A stretch of DNA of 15,518 nucleotides, taken from Candidatus Atribacter hydrocarboniphilus. GTDB taxonomy: Bacteria > Atribacterota > Atribacteria > Atribacterales > Atribacteraceae. Shown in pieces: positions 6,950 through 13,778 of this stretch (position 1 is the first letter of the stretch; each line of letters opens with the position of its first letter). The translations under genes were made by a program, and so were the position numbers. The notes below the pieces were generated by a model. The model searched no databases and was not told the DNA's origin. It saw nothing but the letters and a program-made list of their open reading frames with translations. The DNA is taken from the NCBI GenBank assembly GCA_003542295.1, contig DPKX01000184.1, positions 1-15,518 of the forward strand, given 5' to 3'.

Positions 6950-8380
6950 ATGGATATTAGTGAAACTGAAGTTAAGGTGATCGTTGAAAGAATACTTAAG
7001 CAAATACAGAATAACCAGGAAATCGTTGAACAAGAACCTTTAATTCAACAGGGAAACAGGGGATTGTTTCCTTCTATTGAATCAGCCATAGATGCAGCAG
7101 AGAAAGCCTTCTATCAATTACATCAACTTACTCTTGACCATCGTAAAGAGATGATTCGACAGATAAGAAAGATAGTAATGTCCAATCAGGATAGTTTATC
7201 CAAAATGGCTGTTGAGGAAACTGGATTTGGTCGGGTGGAAGATAAAATTGAAAAACACAAATTGGTTGCTCTTAAAACTCCTGGAGTTGAAGATCTAGAA
7301 CCCATTGCTTATACTGATGACCACGGGATGACTTTGGTGGAAAGAGCTCCTTATGGAGTGATTGGAGCAATTATTCCTTCAACAAATCCAACTACTTCGG
7401 TCGTAAATAACACAATAAGCATGATTGCCGGCGGAAATACGGTGGTTTTTCACCCTCATCCCAATGCAAAAAAATGTTCTTGCACTGCAGTCTCACTCAT
7501 AAATCAGGCTATTGTGGATGCTGGTGGTCCAGAAAATGTCATAACAGCTATTCAAAACCCTACCCTTGAAACAGCGCAGACCATGATGAAACATCCCAAG
7601 ATCCGTTTATTGGTTGTAACCGGAGGACCTGGAGTTGTAAGAGTAGCTATGAATAGTGGGAAAAAAGTTATTGCTGCCGGTCCTGGGAATCCTCCTTGTG
7701 TTGTTGATGAAACTGCCGATATTCCTAAAGCTGGTCGTGATATTGTCAGGGGTGCTGGATTTGATAACAACATTATTTGTATATGTGAAAAAGAAATTCT
7801 TGCAGTTTCAAGCATTGCTGATCGTTTAAAAGAGGAAATAAAAAAGAATGGAGCTTATGAACTGAATAAAAGTCAGATTGACAAAATTACCCCAGTCATT
7901 ATTGATAAACCTGGTGGTCCAGGTCAAGAAGGAGCGCCTAATAGAAAATATGTTGGGAAGAATGCCAACCTCATAGCTAAAGAAATTGGCTTAAATCTTC
8001 CTGATGAGATTCGATTGCTACTGTGCGAAGTTGAATCCAATCATCCATTAGTATGGACCGAGCAACTTATGCCAGTTATGCCATTAGTTCGTTTTAATAG
8101 CGTCGAAGAGGCAATTCAATTTGCGGTTCAATGTGAACATGGTTTTCGTCATACTGCTATTATGCATTCAAAAAACATTGCGAATCTCAGCGCTATGGCA
8201 AAGCTTATGGATTGTTCAATTTTTATTAAAAATGGACCAAGTTACTGTGGTTTGGGTTTTGAAGGCGCAGGTTTTACATCGTTTACTATTGCTAGCCCAA
8301 CCGGGGAAGGTCTTACCCGGGCTCGAACTTTTACCAGAGAACGGCGGTGCACTTTAGTTGATTATTTCCGAATTGTTTAA
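6950..8380 (+). CDS. pduP: CoA-acylating aldehyde dehydrogenase, PduP/EutE-like BMC core enzyme
   Basis: Oxidises an aldehyde (here probably acetaldehyde) with NAD+ and CoA to acyl-CoA inside the compartment. Residues 1-22 form a likely amphipathic helix (ISETEVKVIVERILKQIQ) followed by a polar linker, the usual form of an encapsulation peptide. The catalytic domain has IPSTNPTTSVVNN, VVTGGPGVVRVAM and AAGPGNPPCVVD for cofactor binding. The nucleophile is Cys277 in DNNIICICEKE, with a second cysteine at 279 where many PduP proteins have glycine. Length (476) is typical. AGGTGG just upstream supports the start. Its stop codon lies in the loop of a hairpin at 8364-8388, between it and the second BMC-P pair. 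Confidence 0.93.
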   Translation: MDISETEVKVIVERILKQIQNNQEIVEQEPLIQQGNRGLFPSIESAIDAAEKAFYQLHQLTLDHRKEMIRQIRKIVMSNQDSLSKMAVEETGFGRVEDKIEKHKLVALKTPGVEDLEPIAYTDDHGMTLVERAPYGVIGAIIPSTNPTTSVVNNTISMIAGGNTVVFHPHPNAKKCSCTAVSLINQAIVDAGGPENVITAIQNPTLETAQTMMKHPKIRLLVVTGGPGVVRVAMNSGKKVIAAGPGNPPCVVDETADIPKAGRDIVRGAGFDNNIICICEKEILAVSSIADRLKEEIKKNGAYELNKSQIDKITPVIIDKPGGPGQEGAPNRKYVGKNANLIAKEIGLNLPDEIRLLLCEVESNHPLVWTEQLMPVMPLVRFNSVEEAIQFAVQCEHGFRHTAIMHSKNIANLSAMAKLMDCSIFIKNGPSYCGLGFEGAGFTSFTIASPTGEGLTRARTFTRERRCTLVDYFRIV

Positions 8381-8388
8381 TCGGAAAT
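8364..8388 (+). repeat. 8-bp perfect hairpin over the aldehyde dehydrogenase stop codon
   Basis: ATTTCCGA (8364-8371) and TCGGAAAT (8381-8388) are exact complements around a 9-nt loop that contains the TAA stop (8378-8380). The stem includes CCG/CGG, unusual for this AT-rich DNA. No U-tract follows; the next sequence is the GAGGGAG ribosome-binding site of the following BMC-P gene. It is therefore more likely an mRNA processing, stability or expression-tuning element than a terminator. Confidence 0.45.
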
Positions 8389-8401
8389 CAGAGGGAGTAA
8401 T

Positions 8402-8680
8402 ATGAAGATAGGAAAAGTTATTGGAACAGTGGTTTGTAACCAAAAAGTCGATTCATTAGTTGGAATTAAATTGTTATTAATTCAACCTTTGAACGAGTAT
8501 TTAAAGGAAGAAGGAACTCCAGTTGTTGCCTGTGACGCAGTTCAAGCAGGCTTGAATGATATAGTTTTTTATGAAGGAGGCAGAGAAGCTGCCCTGGGTT
8601 TAACCAATTGGTTTAATCCATCCGATTTAACGGTAATGGGTATTATTGATACTTTATATACTGAGGAAGATACAAAATGA
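8402..8680 (+). CDS. BMC-P pentameric vertex protein 3 (EutN/CcmL/PduN family)
   Basis: Vertex protein of 92 residues. It keeps the opening IGKVIGTVVCNQK strand, IKLLLIQPL, a variant of the core block (ACDAVQAGLNDIVFYEGG) and the final VMGIIDTLY strand. The usual G-S-S-A-R turn is replaced by GGREAALG, so this is the most divergent of the four BMC-P copies. GAGGGAG at 8392-8398 is a good ribosome-binding site. Its stop overlaps the start of the next BMC-P gene (ATGA), so the two are translationally coupled. The glycine-to-asparagine change in the core loop and the altered turn may change its pentamer pore or its shell contacts. Confidence 0.9.
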   Translation: MKIGKVIGTVVCNQKVDSLVGIKLLLIQPLNEYLKEEGTPVVACDAVQAGLNDIVFYEGGREAALGLTNWFNPSDLTVMGIIDTLYTEEDTK

Positions 8681-8961
8681 TTTTAGCGAAAGTAATTGGA
8701 CAAGTCGTTTCGACAATGAAATTAGATATATTTAAAGGTTTTAAATTATTATTAGTTAAACCGGTTGATATTGAAGAGAAACCAAAAGGAAAAAGTCTTT
8801 TGGTACTCGATACCGTTCAAGCAGGAGTGGGAGATATTGTATTAGTAATGGATGAAGGAAACTCAGCACGAACGGTTCTTGATAATACGACCGCCCCAAT
8901 TCGTTCAATTATTGTGGGTATTGTTGATGAAATCCAAACCGTTCAAAGAGGAGAGAAATGA
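8677..8961 (+). CDS. BMC-P pentameric vertex protein 4 (EutN/CcmL/PduN family)
   Basis: Vertex protein of 94 residues with ILAKVIGQVVSTMK, FKLLLVKPV, VLDTVQAGVGDIVLVMD, GNSARTV and the closing IIVGIVDEIQTV strand. It overlaps the preceding BMC-P gene by four bases and the following RpiB-like gene by four bases (ATGA at both ends), so it sits in a coupled trio. The LDTVQAG version of the core block is shared with copy 3 (CDAVQAG), while its first codons are almost identical at DNA level to copy 1 at 3578. This mixed affinity suggests duplication with local sequence exchange, or convergent selection on the first strand. Confidence 0.92.
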   Translation: MILAKVIGQVVSTMKLDIFKGFKLLLVKPVDIEEKPKGKSLLVLDTVQAGVGDIVLVMDEGNSARTVLDNTTAPIRSIIVGIVDEIQTVQRGEK

Positions 8962-9524
8962 TGAAAAAAGATTCGGAAAACTCTATTCGTATCTTGAACA
9001 ACATAGTGAATGGTTTATATTCTTCAACCGTAGCGAATCAACCAGAAAATCTCTCTCTAAATACTAAAGATAAAGTATTGCGGGTTGCAATTGGGTCTGA
9101 TCATGGAGGATTCGAAGTAAAAGAAAAATTAAAATTTTTTTTAAAGGAATTGGGATATCGAGTGACCGATGTTGGGACATATAATACCGGAAGCGTTGAT
9201 TATCCCGATTTTGCTTATAAAGTAGCTTTAAAAGTAAAAAATGGTGATTGTGAAAGAGGAATTATGATTGATGGAGCAGGAATTGGCTCATCCATGGTTT
9301 GTAACAAGGTGAGGGGAATACGAGCAGCACTGTGCTATGACTTAAAAACTATTGTAAATAGTCGTGAACATAACGATGCAAATCTACTTACATTAGGTGG
9401 TCCACTCCATCCTATTGAACAAATTTATGAAATGGTGAAAGTTTGGCTGGAAACCAGATTTGCTGGTGGAAGGCATTGGAAACGAATTAACAAAATGATG
9501 GAAGTTGAAAAAAAGTATTTATAA
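8958..9524 (+). CDS. rpiB: RpiB/LacAB-family sugar-phosphate isomerase with N-terminal extension, probable BMC cargo
   Basis: The C-terminal ~147 residues are a ribose-5-phosphate isomerase B / LacAB domain: VAIGSDHGGFEVK (Asp48, His49), SVDYPDFA, the loop IMIDGAGIGSSM, SREHNDANLL (His138, the ring-opening histidine) and the phosphate-binding GGRHWKR. The first ~40 residues are extra: a helix around NSIRILNNIVNGLYSS and a polar linker, fitting an encapsulation peptide. The residue matching catalytic Cys66 of E. coli RpiB (ICGTG) is Asp105 (IDGAG), and the nearby Thr is Ala107. The proton-transfer chemistry or the substrate therefore probably differs. ATG 8958 overlaps the previous stop; ATG 8961 is an equal alternative. 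Together with DeoC it marks the SPU class of BMC loci. Activity on ribose 5-phosphate should not be assumed. Confidence 0.88.
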   Translation: MMKKDSENSIRILNNIVNGLYSSTVANQPENLSLNTKDKVLRVAIGSDHGGFEVKEKLKFFLKELGYRVTDVGTYNTGSVDYPDFAYKVALKVKNGDCERGIMIDGAGIGSSMVCNKVRGIRAALCYDLKTIVNSREHNDANLLTLGGPLHPIEQIYEMVKVWLETRFAGGRHWKRINKMMEVEKKYL

Positions 9525-9554
9525 ATTAATAAAACTCAATTTAAGGAGTTCGTT

Positions 9555-10343
9555 ATGAACCAGGAAGAGCTGATCACGAAAATAACTCAAGAAGTCATTA
9601 AAAGGTTCAATGAGATAACTCATACCAAAGAAACAACTGGTATTAAAAACAAAGCAACTCTCTGTGAATGTGAGGGTGGCATAATAATCAATTCCCCGAT
9701 GGATCTGGCACCTTATATTGATCATACCCTTTTAAAGCCAGATGCCAAACAAAGCCAGATTGAACAGCTTTGTCAGGAGGCTATTCAATATCATTTTTGT
9801 TCAGTTTGTATTCAACCTTTTTGGGTGAGTTACTGTGCAAAAAAACTCCGCGGAACTGGTGTCAAGGTATGTACTGTCGTAGGATTTCCTTTGGGAGCAA
9901 ATGATTCGAGAAGTAAAGCTTATGAAACAAGACAAGCCATTGAAGATGGCGCCCATGAGATTGATATGGTAATTAATATCGGTGCTATGAAATCAGGAAA
10001 TATAAAAATGGTGGAAGATGACCTTCGGTCAATCAAGAGGGCTTGTCGTCAAACAACAATTACCAAAGCTATTATTGAAACATTTCTTTTAACTGATGAT
10101 GAAAAAGTTATTGCCTGTCAGTTAGCTAAAAAGGTTGGCTATGACTTCGTTAAAACCTCAACTGGATTTGCAGGTGGAGGCGCAACAGTTCATGATGTTG
10201 CTCTCATGAGAAGGACAGTAGGACCTAAAATGGGAATCAAAGCAGCTGGTGGAATTCATAATTTTGAAGAAGCCAAAGCTATGATTGCAGCCGGAGCAAC
10301 TCGAATAGGAACAAGTTCTGGTGTAAAAATTGTTAATGGTTAA
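9555..10343 (+). CDS. deoC: Deoxyribose-phosphate aldolase (DERA), probable BMC signature enzyme
   Basis: Class I aldolase cleaving 2-deoxy-D-ribose 5-phosphate to acetaldehyde and glyceraldehyde 3-phosphate. The catalytic set is intact: Schiff-base Lys200 in [15 protein letters not shown], Lys229 in GIKAAGGI, and Asp137 in [11 protein letters not shown]. The barrel starts near residue 52 ([14 protein letters not shown]). Ahead of it lie about 50 extra residues with an amphipathic helix ([15 protein letters not shown]) and a cysteine-containing linker, consistent with an encapsulation peptide. AAGGAG upstream of the ATG gives a clear start. It lies between the RpiB-like gene and pduL, so the acetaldehyde it makes would be taken directly by the aldehyde dehydrogenase of this locus. 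This is the best candidate for the enzyme that defines the compartment's substrate. Confidence 0.95.
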   Translation: MNQEELITKITQEVIKRFNEITHTKETTGIKNKATLCECEGGIIINSPMDLAPYIDHTLLKPDAKQSQIEQLCQEAIQYHFCSVCIQPFWVSYCAKKLRGTGVKVCTVVGFPLGANDSRSKAYETRQAIEDGAHEIDMVINIGAMKSGNIKMVEDDLRSIKRACRQTTITKAIIETFLLTDDEKVIACQLAKKVGYDFVKTSTGFAGGGATVHDVALMRRTVGPKMGIKAAGGIHNFEEAKAMIAAGATRIGTSSGVKIVNG

Positions 10344-10358
10344 AGGATTTAAAATTTT

Positions 10359-11033
10359 ATGGAAGAAAAAAACCGAGACAAAAACCAATTATTAACCGAA
10401 ATTATAAGCGAAACAGTTTATAAATATTTAACTGACGCTGGATCAACATCAAATCAAGATTATACTATCCCTGTTGAGGTTTCCAATCGTCATGTGCACT
10501 TAACCCGAGAAGCCTTAGATGCTTTATTTGGCCAGAATTATCAACTAACTAAGGTTCGAGATATATCCCAACCAGGTGAGTTTGCTAGTGATGAAAAGGT
10601 AACCTTAGTGAGTTTTAAAATGAGAATGATTGAAGGTGTCAGAATTGTCGGTCCAGTGAGAGCTTATAGTCAGGCTGAGTTAACAGTGACTGATGGTTAT
10701 ACTTTAGGATTGAGTCTTCCCACCCGTTTATCAGGGGATGTAGTTGGTTCTCAATCTATAACTATGATAGGTCCAAAGGGGGCAATAAACCTCCCAGAGG
10801 GAGCCATACGTGCTGCACGACATATTCATATGACACCAGAAGATGCGGAAAAATACCAAGTTAAAAATAATCAACGAGTGAAAGTGGAAACCGAAGGAGA
10901 AAATGGGGTAATTTTTAAAGATGTAATTATTCGAGTATCGAATAAATGTAAGCTGGCTTTTCATATTGATATTGAAGAAGCCAATGCAGCGAATGTTCAA
11001 GGAACAACTTATTGCCGAATATTTTATAAGTGA
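10359..11033 (+). CDS. pduL: Phosphate acyltransferase PduL (BMC core enzyme)
   Basis: Converts acyl-CoA and phosphate to acyl phosphate, freeing CoA for the lumenal aldehyde dehydrogenase. The 224-residue protein has both PduL halves. The metal ligands are recognisable: His45 and His47 in SNRHVHLT, Glu107 in SQAELTV, His155 and His157 in RHIHMTPEDA, and His202 in FHIDIEEANAA. The first ~30 residues form an extra helix (NQLLTEIISETVYKYL) that looks like an encapsulation peptide. The ribosome-binding site AAAGGA overlaps the deoC stop, so translation is probably linked. It closes the clear BMC core; a dehydrogenase gene follows after 24 nt, probably on the same transcript. Confidence 0.95.
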   Translation: MEEKNRDKNQLLTEIISETVYKYLTDAGSTSNQDYTIPVEVSNRHVHLTREALDALFGQNYQLTKVRDISQPGEFASDEKVTLVSFKMRMIEGVRIVGPVRAYSQAELTVTDGYTLGLSLPTRLSGDVVGSQSITMIGPKGAINLPEGAIRAARHIHMTPEDAEKYQVKNNQRVKVETEGENGVIFKDVIIRVSNKCKLAFHIDIEEANAANVQGTTYCRIFYK

Positions 11034-11057
11034 AAGAGATAAAGAGGAGGTTTTATA

Positions 11058-12119
11058 ATGAAGTCTTCCATGCGAGCGGTGACCTTGGTATCACCTGGTC
11101 ATCTGGAGTGTGTAAATACCGAAATTCCAGTTGTTCAAAATCCTCATGATGTCTTAATCAAAGTGCATGCTTGCGGAGTTTGTGGATCAGATATTGCCCG
11201 GGTTATGCTAAAGGGAGCTCATAAAATGCCGATTATCATCGGTCATGAATTTGCCGGTGAAGTCGTTGAAATTGGTTCAGACGTTAAATCGACTAAAGTA
11301 GCTGATCGGGTCACGATTATGCCTTTAGTTCCTTGTGGCCAATGTGATTATTGCCGAATTGGAGAATATACCCTTTGTGACGATTATGACTATTATGGTT
11401 CTCGTATACCTGGAGCAATGGCCGAATACATCTTGGTCAACGAGAGGAATGTTTTAAAGCTCCCAGAAAATGTTGATTACGAGATGGGAGCTATGACCGA
11501 TCCAGTAAGTGTAGCATTGCATGCGGTTCGGAAAGCCGGTGTAGAAGCAGGTCAATCGGCTGTGGTTTTTGGGTTGGGTGCAATTGGATTTGTGGCAGTT
11601 CAATGGCTAAAAAACTTAGGATGTACAAATGTCGTTGCGGTAGATATTTTTGATGAAAAACTGGAATTAGCCAAAACCTTAGGCGCAGATTTAGTCATCA
11701 ATGGAAAAACAACCGATGCAGTGAAAGCCATTCAGGATTATACCGGGGGGAAGGGCGTTGATATTGCAATTGAATTAGCTGGGAGCAAATTTACCCAACC
11801 TCAAGCTGTGCTATCGGTAAGCAAAATGGGTAAAGTGGTGTATTGCGGAATATCCTATGATGACCTCCTTCTTCCTAACCAAGCACTGAATGCCATTCTA
11901 AGAGGAGAATTAACTATTTTGGGATCCTGGAATTCTTCAATTGCTCCTCTCCCTATCAATGAATGGGAAAGTGCTTTAAAATTCATGAATAGTGGAAAAA
12001 TCCAAGTGAAACCACTAATCAGCCATCGGGTTCGTTTGGAAGATTGCCAATCGGTATTTGAAATGATGTTCTATAAAAAAGAAGTATTTACCAAGGTTAT
12101 TTTTAAACCAGAATTATGA
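11058..12119 (+). CDS. Zinc-dependent medium-chain dehydrogenase, GatD/sorbitol-dehydrogenase-like
   Basis: NAD-dependent oxidoreductase for a polyol or sugar-alcohol phosphate. The catalytic zinc site includes Cys42 (CGVCGSD), His63-Glu64 (IGHEFAG), and Asp148 in TDPVSVALHA, where the family normally has glutamate. The structural zinc site is C93-C96-C99-C107. The Rossmann motif is FGLGAIGFVAV with an acidic residue after the second strand (VAVDIFDE), favouring NAD(H). The GAHKMP, YYGSR and ELTILGSW stretches are closest, by memory, to galactitol-1-phosphate 5-dehydrogenase. Length 353 is typical and there is no encapsulation-type N terminus. GAGGAGG before ATG sets the start. It follows pduL by 24 nt, so it probably belongs to the operon and may feed a polyol substrate; a role in NAD+ recycling is the alternative. 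Confidence 0.85.
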   Translation: MKSSMRAVTLVSPGHLECVNTEIPVVQNPHDVLIKVHACGVCGSDIARVMLKGAHKMPIIIGHEFAGEVVEIGSDVKSTKVADRVTIMPLVPCGQCDYCRIGEYTLCDDYDYYGSRIPGAMAEYILVNERNVLKLPENVDYEMGAMTDPVSVALHAVRKAGVEAGQSAVVFGLGAIGFVAVQWLKNLGCTNVVAVDIFDEKLELAKTLGADLVINGKTTDAVKAIQDYTGGKGVDIAIELAGSKFTQPQAVLSVSKMGKVVYCGISYDDLLLPNQALNAILRGELTILGSWNSSIAPLPINEWESALKFMNSGKIQVKPLISHRVRLEDCQSVFEMMFYKKEVFTKVIFKPEL

Positions 12120-12146
12120 AATTTACTAATATTTTTTAGGTGATGA

Positions 12147-13652
12147 ATGAAATATTTAAAAGGAATCTATATAATGGCCATTGATCAGGGAACGACTGGA
12201 ACTAAAGTTATTTTAGTTGATCATGATGGAATGGTTATTTCCAGCGCATATCGTGAAATAAATCAGATCTTTCCAGAGCCAGGCTGGGTTGAACACAATC
12301 CTAAGGAATATTGGGACACCACTCTCATTTGTGCCAAGGAGGCTATGGATAAAGCAAAAATTAAACCGTCACAGATCGTTGGTATTGGTATTACCGATCA
12401 ACGTGAAACCACAATAATATGGGACAAGAAAACCGGGAAACCAGTTTATAATGCTATTGTTTGGCAATGCCGTCGGACGGCTTCCATTTGTGAGAGCCTT
12501 AAAGCAAAAGGCCTTGAAGAAAAAATTCGTCAGAAAACCGGTTTAACCATTGATGCTTATTTTTCTGCTACTAAGATTAAGTGGATTATGGAAAATGTTC
12601 CAGACGTAAAGGAAAGAATGAAAAGTGGAGAGCTGATAACGGGGAATATTGATTCCTGGCTAATATGGAATCTCAGTGGCAGACGAATGCATGTGACCGA
12701 TTATTCAAATGCTTCTCGTACCATGCTCTTTAACGTTCAAAAACTCGACTGGGATCAAGAATTATTAGACATCATGGAAATTCCTCGGGAAATTTTTCCT
12801 GAACCAAAACCATCCAGTGGCGTCATGGCGATTACGGATAAGAGTGTTTTTGACGGAGTTGAAATACCCATAGCTGGGGTTGCTGGAGATCAACATGCTG
12901 CTCTTTTTGGTCAAACTTGTTTTAAACCAAGTATGGCTAAAAATACGTATGGAACCGCGTTAGCTTTGATGATGAACATTGGTGAGAAGTTTATTTTAAT
13001 GGAGCATGGGCTAACAACCGATTTAGCTTGGGGAATTGATGGAAAAATTGAATATTCCTTTGAGGGACTAGTTTTTAATGGGGGTGGAGCGGTTCAGTGG
13101 CTCCGGGATGGGCTCAAAATTATTGAGAATGCGTCTCAAACAGAAGCAATGGCTCAATCAATTCCAAATACTGGGGGCGCATATCTCGTTCCAGCTTTTA
13201 CCGGACTTTGTGCTCCCTATTGGGATATGTATGCTCGGGGTCTTATTATTGGGATAACCCGAGGAACGACGCGTGAACAAGTGGTTCGAGCTACCTTAGA
13301 ATCGATGGCATATCAAACGCGAGATGTGTTAGAAGCTATGGTCACAGATTTAAAAAAACCCTTGGATTCTCTACGGGTCGATGGGGGCGCCGTAAAGAAT
13401 AATTTTTTGATGCAATTCCAAGCAGATATTTTAGGAGTTCCAGTCATAAGGCCAGTAGTCACCGAAATGGCAGCTTTAGGAGCAGCTTATCTTGCTGGGC
13501 TCGGAGTTGGTTTTTGGAAAAATCGGGAAGAAATTTCTGCTCTGTGGAAAATGGATAGAGTTTTTGAACCAGAAATGGATGTAAGCCAGAGAGAAGAACT
13601 TTACCGTGGTTGGAAAAAAGCGGTAGAGCGATCTCTGCGTTGGGCGGAATAA
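12147..13652 (+). CDS. FGGY kinase, glycerol-kinase-like but divergent
   Basis: ATP-dependent polyol or ketose kinase of 501 residues. The N terminus MAIDQGTTGTKVILVDHDG, PEPGWVEHNP, GITDQRETTI (Arg86, Glu87, glycerol contacts in GlpK) and the base Asp248 in AGDQHAALFGQ are GlpK-like, as is GLCAPYWD with a following ARG. The conserved GlpK stretch Y-G-T-G-C-F is Y-G-T-A-L-A here, and PDARG is MYARG, so specificity may have shifted to another polyol. ATG 12147 follows AGG at 12138-12140; ATG 12174 with AAAAGGA is an alternative that would leave almost no residues before the first strand. It lies 27 nt after the GatD-like gene, suggesting both act on the same or sequential substrates. Confidence 0.8.
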   Translation: MKYLKGIYIMAIDQGTTGTKVILVDHDGMVISSAYREINQIFPEPGWVEHNPKEYWDTTLICAKEAMDKAKIKPSQIVGIGITDQRETTIIWDKKTGKPVYNAIVWQCRRTASICESLKAKGLEEKIRQKTGLTIDAYFSATKIKWIMENVPDVKERMKSGELITGNIDSWLIWNLSGRRMHVTDYSNASRTMLFNVQKLDWDQELLDIMEIPREIFPEPKPSSGVMAITDKSVFDGVEIPIAGVAGDQHAALFGQTCFKPSMAKNTYGTALALMMNIGEKFILMEHGLTTDLAWGIDGKIEYSFEGLVFNGGGAVQWLRDGLKIIENASQTEAMAQSIPNTGGAYLVPAFTGLCAPYWDMYARGLIIGITRGTTREQVVRATLESMAYQTRDVLEAMVTDLKKPLDSLRVDGGAVKNNFLMQFQADILGVPVIRPVVTEMAALGAAYLAGLGVGFWKNREEISALWKMDRVFEPEMDVSQREELYRGWKKAVERSLRWAE

Positions 13653-13663
13653 ATAGTTACAAA

Positions 13664-13686
13664 TTAAATTATTATGATTAATTTAA
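13664..13686. repeat. All-A/T inverted repeat after the FGGY kinase gene
   Basis: TTAAATTA (13664-13671) and TAATTTAA (13679-13686) pair perfectly around a 7-nt loop just after the kinase stop. The absence of G/C pairs makes it a weak hairpin. It may be part of a terminator or chance in AT-rich DNA. The 126-bp gap it sits in carries no convincing promoter but ends in a strong AGGAGGTGA ribosome-binding site for the next gene. Confidence 0.25.
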
Positions 13687-13778
13687 ACAATTTTTAAGCT
13701 ATTTATAGGTCTTGTCCTTTTCATAAGGGTTTGGTGGTTTCATCCGATTTCGTTTGATATTTTGTTAGGAGGTGAATT

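Noticed and set aside
9270..9272. Possibility that the RpiB-like Asp105 is a sequencing error
   Set aside because: The neighbouring Thr-to-Ala change and intact frame on both sides suggest a real family variant, though only homologue comparison can settle it.
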